DNA from: CADEDH01 sp047974625 | Lineage (GTDB): Bacteria > Actinomycetota > Acidimicrobiia > Acidimicrobiales > SZUA-35 | Assembly (NCBI GenBank): GCA_047974625.1 | Contig: JBKECK010000079.1 | Location: 1 to 64,000, forward strand | Length of the DNA: 64,000 nucleotides | Direction of reading: 5' to 3' | Shown here: positions 54,516 to 62,600 of the stretch, piece by piece | How positions within the stretch are numbered: the stretch's first letter is position 1 | How the letters are laid out: every line of letters starts with the position of its first letter | Notes under the pieces: model-generated | Database searches by the model: none | What the model was told of the DNA's origin: nothing | Seen by the model: only the letters and a program-made list of their open reading frames with translations | Position numbers and translations under genes: made by a program

Positions 54516-55230
54516 GCCCGGCGGCGCCCGCGGCCAGGGCCGCGTCGGCCACCCGGCCGATGACCAGGACCGACGGCGAGGCCACCGGTTCGGTGCCCAG
54601 CTGATCGAGCCGGCCCCGCCAGGTGTGCTGGCCGGGCCGGGCGGCGTCGGTGACCACGGCGGCCGGGGTGTCGGGGGAGAGTCCGCCCGCGACCAGGGCG
54701 GCGGCGATCCGGGCGGCCCGCCGGGCGCCCATCAGGACCACGATGGTCAGGCCCGACCGGGCCAGGGCCGACCAGTCGACGGGGGTGGACCGGTCGTCCT
54801 GATGGGCCGTGACCACACAGAACCCGCTGGCCACGGTGCGGCGGGTCACCGGGATCCCGGCCGCGGCCGGGCCGGCGACGGCCGAGGTGACACCCGGGGT
54901 AACCTCCACCGGGATCCCAGCCGCGGCGAGGGCGTCGGCCTCCTCGGCCCCCCGGCCGAACACGAACGGGTCGCCTCCCTTGACCCGCACCACTACCTCC
55001 AAGCGCCGACCCAGGTCGACGAGCAGGCGGTTGATCTCGTCCTGGCCGGGTCCGCCGCCCACCCGTTTGCCCACCTCGTACCGTTCGGCCGAGGGGGCGA
55101 CGAAGTCGGCCACGTCGGCGCCGACCAGGCGGTCGACGACGACGGCGTCGGCCCGGCCCAGGAGACGGACCGCCCGCAAGGTCATCAGGTCGGCCCGGCC
55201 GGGCCCGACCCCGACCAGGTGCACGGTCAC
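54475..55230 (-). CDS. cobA: Uroporphyrinogen-III C-methyltransferase (siroheme synthesis)
   Basis: 251 residues with the tetrapyrrole methylase pattern: VHLVGVGPGRADLMTLRAV, VVVDRLVG, VVVRVKGGDPFVFGRGAEE, the SAM-binding GIPVEVTPGVTSAVAGPA and ITRR-like PVTRRTVASGF. It adds two methyl groups to uroporphyrinogen III to give precorrin-2, the first step to siroheme. The GTG at 55230 overlaps the stop of the dehydrogenase gene by 4 bp. It is the last gene of the sulfite reduction operon, so it serves the siroheme demand of sulfite reductase. Confidence 0.9.
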   Translation of the reverse strand: MTVHLVGVGPGRADLMTLRAVRLLGRADAVVVDRLVGADVADFVAPSAERYEVGKRVGGGPGQDEINRLLVDLGRRLEVVVRVKGGDPFVFGRGAEEADALAAAGIPVEVTPGVTSAVAGPAAAGIPVTRRTVASGFCVVTAHQDDRSTPVDWSALARSGLTIVVLMGARRAARIAAALVAGGLSPDTPAAVVTDAARPGQHTWRGRLDQLGTEPVASPSVLVIGRVADAALAAGAAGLTPRTPTAPLGTG

Positions 55231-55925
55231 GGTCGACTACCGGGGCCGGTGGCCGGTGACGACGGGGTGGCCGGCTCCCGGTTGGCCACCCGCCCACCGG
55301 CTTCGAGGCCGAGCGCGGTGTCGAAGGAGCGTTCCAGATCGTGGCGTCGACCGGCCGCCGCCAGGGCTAGGGCCTCGTTGTCGAGCACCTCGGCCCAACC
55401 CGGTACCTCGGTGGGTCGACCGTCGGCCCGCATCCGTTCCCGCACCGCCGAGGTCACCTCGATCACGGTTCCCGTGGCCTCGTCGAGCAGAGCGTCGATC
55501 CGGCGGCGGAGCCAGGAGGCCACGGCCGGGCTGCGGCCCCCGGTCGACACCGCCACCGTGACCCCGTGGCGCTGGCTCACCGCGGGCAGGATCACCGAGC
55601 AGTGGTCGGGGTCGTCCGCGGCGTTGCACCAGATGCCGCGGCGCTCGGCTTCGGCGAACACGGCCCCGTCGACCTCGGGATCCCCGGTGGCGGTGATCAC
55701 GAGCCGGATGCCGTCCAGGTCGCCGGGGACGAACCGGCGGTGGTGACGGGCGGCGATGGGGAGGGCGTCCATCGCGTCACCGTGGTCGGGGGCGACCACG
55801 GTGACGTCGGCACCGGCAGCCACGTAGGTGGCCGCCTTGCGGGCGGCGATCCGGCCGGCGCCCACCACGAGCACCGCCCGTCCCTCGACCCGGAGGGCCA
55901 CCGGGACGACGGCCAGGCCGCTCAC
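55227..55925 (-). CDS. Precorrin-2 dehydrogenase / sirohydrochlorin ferrochelatase-like protein
   Basis: 232 residues beginning GLAVVPVALRVEGRAVLVVG, with the NAD-binding VVGAGRIAARKA and the CysG-N/Met8 segment WCNAADDPDHCSVILPA. It oxidises precorrin-2 to sirohydrochlorin and may insert iron. The GTG at 55925 overlaps the stop of the upstream gene (GTGA) and was chosen over a GTG at 55940. With the methyltransferase it splits the functions joined in enterobacterial CysG into two coupled genes. Confidence 0.88.
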   Translation of the reverse strand: MSGLAVVPVALRVEGRAVLVVGAGRIAARKAATYVAAGADVTVVAPDHGDAMDALPIAARHHRRFVPGDLDGIRLVITATGDPEVDGAVFAEAERRGIWCNAADDPDHCSVILPAVSQRHGVTVAVSTGGRSPAVASWLRRRIDALLDEATGTVIEVTSAVRERMRADGRPTEVPGWAEVLDNEALALAAAGRRHDLERSFDTALGLEAGGRVANREPATPSSPATGPGSRP

Positions 55926-56587
55926 CAGTGGATCCCGCACTCGGTCCGTTCCTGCCCGGCCCAGCGGCCCGAGCGAGCGTCGGCGCCGTCAACGACGGGG
56001 CTGGTGCACGGCCAGCAACCGATCGACGGGTAGCCCCGGTCACGCAGCGGATTGACGATGATCGACCGCTCCGCCTCGTAGCGGGCTACCTCCTGGTCGG
56101 TCCAGTCCACGATGGGGTTGATCTTGGTCAGGCCCCGCCGGTCGGTCTCCACCATGGCCGCCCCGGCCCGGTCCGGACCGTCAGCCCGACGCAGCCCCGA
56201 GAGCCACGCCCGCCGGCCGTCCAGGGCCAGCTCCAACTGTTCGACCTTGTGGTCGCCGCAGCAGAAGTCGGGCCGACTGGCCCCGGGCAGGTGACGCCAC
56301 GGCACCACGATCCTCAGCCGGGGTCGGTACCGACGGGCGATGCGTTCCATCGTCTCGATGGTCTCCGGGAAGTGGAACCCGGTGTCGATGAAAGCGATCT
56401 CGATCGCCGGGTCCACGGCGAGAGCCAGGTCGACCAGGACGGCGTCCTGCCCGGAGCAGAGCAGGGTGAGGTCATCGGCACCGAAGGTTTCCACGGCCCA
56501 GGCGACCGCCTCGGCGGCCGTGGCCCGTCCGGCCACCGGGGGGGACGGGGCAGGGGAGGGTCCGGATGTGGGGGCGAGGCTGATCAT
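55922..56587 (-). CDS. cysH: Assimilatory adenylylsulfate (APS) reductase
   Basis: 221 residues of the PAPS/APS reductase family. The cluster-binding cysteines CC in DFCCGDHKVE and CxxC in GCWPCTS show that it carries a 4Fe-4S cluster, the mark of APS-using enzymes. The catalytic Cys is in the C-terminal ERTECGIHW. Other motifs are LLCSGQDA (the P-loop-like substrate site) and FIDTGFHFPET. It reduces activated sulfate to sulfite with thioredoxin, supplying the sulfite reductase encoded upstream. ATG start and stop overlap both neighbours by 4 bp. Confidence 0.92.
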   Translation of the reverse strand: MISLAPTSGPSPAPSPPVAGRATAAEAVAWAVETFGADDLTLLCSGQDAVLVDLALAVDPAIEIAFIDTGFHFPETIETMERIARRYRPRLRIVVPWRHLPGASRPDFCCGDHKVEQLELALDGRRAWLSGLRRADGPDRAGAAMVETDRRGLTKINPIVDWTDQEVARYEAERSIIVNPLRDRGYPSIGCWPCTSPVVDGADARSGRWAGQERTECGIHW

Positions 56588-58329
56588 CGGACGGCTCCTC
56601 GTCGGGGGCGGGCGAAGTCGGGCAGGTCCCGGGCGATGACCGTCGGGCCCAGGCGATCGGCCCAGGTCCCGAAGCCCTCTCCGGCGGTCCGTTGCTGGAC
56701 GAACTGGTCGAGCACCGTGGCCAGGACGTCGTCCAGCTTGGCCAGGGGGACCGACTCGATCAGGGGGCGGGCCAGGCGGGTGCCCGCCGGGTCGCCGCCG
56801 ACCCACAGGTCGTAGGCGGTCTTGGTGCGTCCGACGATGCCCAGCTCGGCCACGTAGGGCCGGGCGCAGCCGTTGGGACACCCGGTCATGCGGGTCTCGA
56901 TGGCGAGGTCGTCGAGACCCCGGTCGGCGAGTAGGCCGTCGATGAGGTCGGTGACCTCGGGCAGGACCCGTTCGGCCTCGCCGAGGGCCTGGCCGCAGGT
57001 GGGCAGGGCCGGGCAGGCCATAGTGGACAGCACGGTCAGGGACAGCTCCCGGGCCTGCCGGACCCCGTGCTCGGCCAGGATGGCGTCGACGGCAGCCTGG
57101 TCGCCGGGGCGGACCCCGCAGATCAGTACGTCCTGGTGGGGGGTGATCCGGATCTCGTCGGCCAGGGTCTCCAGCACGGCCCGTAGCGCGGCCCGGGGCC
57201 GGGAGCGCTCGTCGTCGACGAGGCGGCCGGACGGGATGGGCAGGTGAAGAAACCAGCGGGGCTCGCCGTCGAGGCCGTCGCGCTGGCGCTGCCAGCCGAA
57301 GCTCCGGGTGCGGGAGCTCCAGGGCGGCAGGTCGACCGGCGGGGTCAGCGGGCGGCCGATCCGTTCCTCCACCTCGGCCCGTAGCCACCCGATTCCCCGT
57401 TCGGCGACCAGGTACTTGAGCCGGGCGTGGCTGCGGTCGGAGCGGTTGCCGTGATCCCGAAAGGTGGTGACCACGGCTTCGGCCACCTGGCCGATCTCCT
57501 CGTCGGGCACCCAGGCCAGGGGTTCGGCCAGCCAAGGGAACGTGCTGTCGTCGGTGTGGCTGCGGCCGAGGCCACCGCCGGCGAGAAACACGGCGCCGTC
57601 CCGGCCGTCGGCCCCGGGCACGAGTACCAGGCCCAGGTCCTGGGAGTGGACGTCGATCGAGTGATCACCGGGCCAGGCGACGCCGATCTTGAACTTCCGG
57701 GGCAGGTAGGTGTCGCCGTAGATCGGTTCCACCCCTTCGACCGGGGCGGAGGCCGGGCCGGCCGACACGGCGCGCTCGCCGTCGAGCCAGAGTTCCCAGT
57801 AGGCGGCGGAACGAGGCCGCAGCCTGCCCACCAGCGAGCGGGTGACAGACTCGATACGGGGAAGGTCGCGCTCGGGGGTGGGGGCCGTGGTGGCCATGAT
57901 GTTGCGAACCACGTCGCCGCAGGCCGCGTAGGTGGTGACCAGGCCCTCGTTGAGGGCGGCCACCAGCTCCCGCACATCGCCCTTGTGGACGAAGTGGTAC
58001 TGGACGCCCTGGCGGGTGGTCAGCCGGAGGCTGCCGTCGCCGATCTGGTCGGCGAGGGCGTCGATAGTCAGCCATTGGCTACGGCGCAGGACTCCACCGG
58101 GCACTGAGCACCGCACCATGCACGAGTAGGCCAGGTCGAGACCCTGCCGTTTGCGTTCGCGCCGTTGGTCCCGGTCGTCCTGGGCGTAGATGCCGTGGAA
58201 CTTGAGTACCTGAGCGGCGTCGGCGCTGAACCGGTCCGTTCCGGTATCGGCCAATTCGGCCGCGAGCGGGCCGCGCAGGTGGCGACTGGTGGCCTTGAGC
58301 GTCTCGGCCGCGCTGGGGGTGACGGTCAT
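56584..58329 (-). CDS. Sulfite reductase, siroheme-iron-sulfur subunit
   Basis: 581 residues with both halves of the nitrite/sulfite reductase fold. The cluster and siroheme ligands are in MACPALPTCGQALGEAER and MTGCPNGCARPYVAELG; the latter motif agrees with sulfite rather than nitrite reductases. The N-terminal SSHLRGPL-like region is present as SRHLRGPLAAELADTGTDRF. It catalyses six-electron reduction of sulfite to sulfide. No flavoprotein partner (CysJ) follows, so ferredoxin or another donor is likely. It heads the sulfur operon and has a readable promoter and inverted repeat upstream. Confidence 0.92.
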   Translation of the reverse strand: MTVTPSAAETLKATSRHLRGPLAAELADTGTDRFSADAAQVLKFHGIYAQDDRDQRRERKRQGLDLAYSCMVRCSVPGGVLRRSQWLTIDALADQIGDGSLRLTTRQGVQYHFVHKGDVRELVAALNEGLVTTYAACGDVVRNIMATTAPTPERDLPRIESVTRSLVGRLRPRSAAYWELWLDGERAVSAGPASAPVEGVEPIYGDTYLPRKFKIGVAWPGDHSIDVHSQDLGLVLVPGADGRDGAVFLAGGGLGRSHTDDSTFPWLAEPLAWVPDEEIGQVAEAVVTTFRDHGNRSDRSHARLKYLVAERGIGWLRAEVEERIGRPLTPPVDLPPWSSRTRSFGWQRQRDGLDGEPRWFLHLPIPSGRLVDDERSRPRAALRAVLETLADEIRITPHQDVLICGVRPGDQAAVDAILAEHGVRQARELSLTVLSTMACPALPTCGQALGEAERVLPEVTDLIDGLLADRGLDDLAIETRMTGCPNGCARPYVAELGIVGRTKTAYDLWVGGDPAGTRLARPLIESVPLAKLDDVLATVLDQFVQQRTAGEGFGTWADRLGPTVIARDLPDFARPRRGAVR

Positions 58330-58344
58330 GGGGGAGGGCTCCTG

Positions 58345-58369
58345 ATTCCTGACCAGCTTGATCAGGAAT
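58345..58369 (-). promoter_or_regulatory. Inverted repeat at the transcription start of the sulfur operon
   Basis: ATTCCTGA (58345-58352) pairs with TCAGGAAT (58362-58369) over a 9-base spacer. It sits just downstream of the predicted -10 box and 16 bp upstream of the sulfite reductase start, where a bound repressor would block the promoter. Confidence 0.5.
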
Positions 58370-58371
58370 GG

Positions 58372-58400
58372 ACCCTACGGGTCAATCCCGACAATATCAA
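58372..58400 (-). promoter_or_regulatory. Predicted sigma-70-type promoter of the sulfur/siroheme operon
   Basis: On the minus strand TTGATA (58400-58395) and TAGGGT (58377-58372) are separated by exactly 17 bp. The start of transcription would fall at about 58366, inside the inverted repeat. Confidence 0.55.
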
Positions 58401-58437
58401 TCAGATTTACGGACTTTATCGGCGACTTGTCCGACCG

Positions 58438-59517
58438 TCAGTCGCCGACCGGGACGTTCACCTGGTCACCGGGGGTGGCGCTCAGCCAGCCGAGATTGGC
58501 CGGATCGCTCCAGACGATGGCGACGTCGTCCTCGGTGAACGGACACGGCCCCTGGCCGTTCAAATGCCGGTAGAAGCCGAGCTGCATGCAGCCGTTTGAG
58601 GGTCCCTGGTGGCCGAGCCCGTAGAGGTGGCCGAGCTCGTGGAGCGCTGTATCGAGGCAGTCGGCGGGATACTCGCTCTCGTAGGGTACGGTGTCCCGCT
58701 CGGTGCCGATGCAGGCAAGGTCGTCGCCGTCCATGACGGCGTCGTCGTACCGGTTGGCCCCCACCAGGCCGTTGATCGTGCCGGCCGGGTAGATGAACAG
58801 CCGGGCCGGCTCGTCGTCGCCGAGGCCGAGCGCGGCCCGGGCCTCGGATCGGATGTTGCGGAGGCGGAACCAGTGGGGGTCGTCACCGTTGACGGTGGCG
58901 GGGTACCAACGGGCGGTATGTTCGCCGTACACCACGCGGACCACGGGATCGGCCAGGGTGAAGGTGCCGCCGAACGCATCGTGCCAAGCCGCCTGCATGG
59001 CCCGGGCCTGCTGCTCGATCCGTTCCGGCGCGGTAGGGTCCGGCGTCTGATCGGCCTCCACGAAGTACACGAACCGGAGCCCGCCCGGATCGGCCGGATG
59101 CGAGGCCATCTGCTCCTTGGATGGCGTCGGACGGACCGGTCTGGCCGCCGCGTGCTCGCTCGACGGTGCGGATCCGGCGCCCTCGGGGGGAAGGGTGTGG
59201 GGGTAGTCGGAATTGAGAGCGGGACGGAGGCCAGCGGCGCGTGACGCCATCATCGGCGGACCGGGGGTGGGTGCCAGGGCCAGCAGGCCGACCGTCGCGA
59301 CCACCGTGGCGAGGGCACCTGCGGCCAACCCCCGGGGCACCCACTCGGGCCCGCGGCGTCGACCCGGCGCCGACCTCGACCGGTGGCCGACGGTGCTCCG
59401 GGCCGACCCGGGTGTGCGTCCCCCCTGTTCGGCCACCGGACCTCCATCTGCCTTCCGGGGGCGGGCCCGAACCACCCGGGCGGGCCGTTCGGAACCGGCC
59501 ACAGCCGGTCCAGCCAT
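58438..59517 (-). CDS. Membrane-anchored or secreted metzincin zinc protease
   Basis: 359 residues from the ATG at 59517 (a TTG at 59547 would add ten). A basic N-terminal region is followed by one hydrophobic helix (AGALATVVATVGLLALAPTP), so the protein is exported or anchored. The catalytic site is HELGHLYGLGH, the HExxHxxGxxH zinc motif of metzincins. The region before it is rich in Pro, Ser and Ala. A downstream Met in CMQLG is in the place of the metzincin Met-turn. Substrates are unknown. The gene is divergent from the giant repeat protein gene, about 110 bp away. Confidence 0.85.
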   Translation of the reverse strand: MAGPAVAGSERPARVVRARPRKADGGPVAEQGGRTPGSARSTVGHRSRSAPGRRRGPEWVPRGLAAGALATVVATVGLLALAPTPGPPMMASRAAGLRPALNSDYPHTLPPEGAGSAPSSEHAAARPVRPTPSKEQMASHPADPGGLRFVYFVEADQTPDPTAPERIEQQARAMQAAWHDAFGGTFTLADPVVRVVYGEHTARWYPATVNGDDPHWFRLRNIRSEARAALGLGDDEPARLFIYPAGTINGLVGANRYDDAVMDGDDLACIGTERDTVPYESEYPADCLDTALHELGHLYGLGHQGPSNGCMQLGFYRHLNGQGPCPFTEDDVAIVWSDPANLGWLSATPGDQVNVPVGD

Positions 59518-59626
59518 CCCCTTGGAGACGACCGGAATCAGATTCAAACCTTAGCTGACCTAATGAGGCCGCGACATCGGCCGCTGAGGAGCCCACTCAT
59601 AGACGTCCGGGTGGGAGTAGACCCTC

Positions 59627-62600
59627 ATGACCGAAACGACGCTAGCAGCGGAAGCGCCCTCCACCAGCCGCGTGGCTCGCCGGAGGGGCGCCGCCAGTGC
59701 CTGGGCAGCGTGGCGATCAGCGGTGGCGCTGATGTTGGTGACCGCCGGCATCGCTGTCGTACCGGCGTCGGTGGCGGTCGCCGACACAGATCCCTTGGCC
59801 GACAGCGTCGAATGCGCCACGCCACCCTTGTTGTCGGTGGCCAACGTCTCCCCGTCGGTCTACCTGCGGTACTTCTCCGCCGGCGCCACCCCGGCAACGT
59901 GGAACACAACTCAGATCGAGACCAACCCGTCATCCGTCGTCCTCGGCGTCGGTGAGGGCAGTGAGGAGGCTGGGGCCTGGGTGGACCTCACCGGCGACGG
60001 GATCTCCGATTGGGTCAACCTGAACGACAACTCGGCCGTCCACCAGGCCACGGTGTTCCCCGGGCGCGCCGACGGGACCTTCGCCACCACGCCGGTTACC
60101 ACCGTGTTCCCGACCGCGGCCGCCTTCCACACCGGCGTCAACATCAACGAGTCGACTGGACTCGTCGACGTCAACAATGACGGGATCATCGACATCGCCT
60201 ACGCCGAGGCCGTGTTCGGTACCTACAGCCGGCTGGTCACGTACCCGGGCAATGGGGACGGCACGTTCCGCACCGAGGCCACCGTCACCGACGTGCTCCC
60301 GATGAACTCCCTCCGGGCCGGTGACGCCGCCAGCGAGGCTGGCTTCTGGGCCGACGTCGATCGCGACGGCAACATCGACTATGTCAATGCCGACGGAACC
60401 GGTGACCGGGTCGACGTTCACCGTGGCCTGGGAAACGGGACCTTCTCGGCGACCGCGGTCACCTCCACCATGCCGGCGGCGTTCACCGCCGGCAGTGTCG
60501 GTACCGCCGTCATCACCGGGCTGCGGGACCTTACCGGTGACGGCATCCTCGATCTTGTATCAGCCAACTCCGGACCCAAGACGTTCCAGGTGTGGCCCGG
60601 GGTGGGCGACGGGACGTTCTCCAACAGTGCCATCACCACCACTGTGACCGGCACCCTGACCACGGCCCGAGACAGTGTTCAGACCGGCTGGTACGTCGAC
60701 GTCAACGCAGACGGCAAGGTCGACTACGTCAACGCCGGCAGCAGCATCGAGATGTATGCCGGTAACGGCGACGGCACGTTCGCCACCGCCTCCACCTCGT
60801 TCACGATCCCGATGTTCACCCCGGGCGTGACCACCCAGAGATACGCGGCGTTCAACCTCGGCGCCATCGATACCGACGGCGACGGCCTGTTCAACTGCCA
60901 GGACGACGACGACGACAACGACGGCATCCTCACCGTCGATGAGCTCGGGCCCGGGGGCACGATCATCGACAGTGACGCGGACGGCGTGCCCGACTACCTC
61001 GATCGCGATCCGACCGCCCCCGTCGACCGCGACGGCGACGGCGTACCTGATCCGGTCGAGTGCGTTGCCCCCACCCCGGTCTACCTGAGGGAGACCGTCG
61101 GTGCCGCGTTCTATCCAGTGAACCGGTTCGGCGGGGTCGACACCCCGGCCGTCGACGATCCCAATGTCGCGGCCGGCTTCCTGGTCGGCTTCCAGACCGC
61201 CCGATTCGCCGACGTCCGCGACCTGAACGGTGACGGTCGGGTCGATCTGCTGACCGCCACAGACACCACCGCGCCCAAGATCGTGGTTTACCTGGGGGAC
61301 GGCCCCAACTCCTTCGACTTCGCCAATCCGGTCACGACCACCTACACCGTTGGCGCGATCAATATCGGCGACGGCACCGCGGAGAGCACCGGCCTCCTCG
61401 ACATGACCGGGGACGGACGCCTCGACCTTGTGTGGGCCAACTCCACCGGCACGGTCGAGGTGATCGCGGGCAACGGCGACGGAACCTTCGCCGCCACCCG
61501 GGTGACGAGCACCCTGACCAGCCCCGGTGCCGGCTACGCCTCCGGCTACAGCACCTATTTCGCCGACACCAACCATGACGGCATCGGCGACGTCGTCTAC
61601 GCTCCCGACGCCGGCACCGTCCGGGTCTGGCGGGGCATAGCGGGCGGCATCGTCACCTCCACGCCGGTGACCACCGTGATGGCGTCGAGCGGCGCCGACC
61701 GGTTCCTCAGTGGTACCGACGCCACCATCGAGGGCAGCTTCCTGGCCGATGTGAACGGCGACGGCAGCCCCGATCTGATCAACGGGATCAACACCGGCAC
61801 CATCTCGGTCTGGTTGGGCAACGGCGACAGCACCTTCTCCACAACCGTCATCACCACCCTGGTCGAGTCCACCCTGTTCAAGCCGTACCTGTACGCCTTC
61901 GCTGCGACCATGCTCGGCGACTTCAACGCGGACGGCCGCAACGACATCGTCGTCGGTCTCGACAACAGCCAGATCACCGTTTGGTTCGGAGCCGGTGACG
62001 GCACCTTCGGCGCCGGTCGTGTCACCAACAGCGTCGGCGCTGCGAACATCAGGTGGGGGGCCGACACCAGCCGGGTGACCCGACTCGACACCAGCGGTTC
62101 GGACGCCGACGGTGACGGGATCCCGAACTGCTCGGACGCCGACGACGACAACGACGGCATTCTCACCCGGTACGAGATCGGCTCGGGCGGATCGCTGACC
62201 GACACCGACGGTGACGGGATCCCCGACTACCGCGACCCTGACGACGACAACGACAGCCTGCTGACCCGGGATGAGAACCCGGACCCGAACCATGACGGGA
62301 ACCCAGCCGACGCCGCCGACGTGGACGCCAACGGCGTGCCCGACTACCGGCAGATGCCGCCCGACACCGACGGTGACGGGATCCCCGACTCGGCCGACCT
62401 CGACGACGACGGTGACGGGATCCCCGACACCGCGGAGGGCTCCGGGGCGGTCGACACCGACGGCGACACGATTCCCGACAGCCTCGACGCAGATTCCGAC
62501 GGCGACTCGATCCCCGACTGGCTCGAGGCCGGCGGCGCGGATGCCAACTCCGACGGTCACGCCGATGGCGCGGATGCCAACTCCGACGGTGTGATCGACA

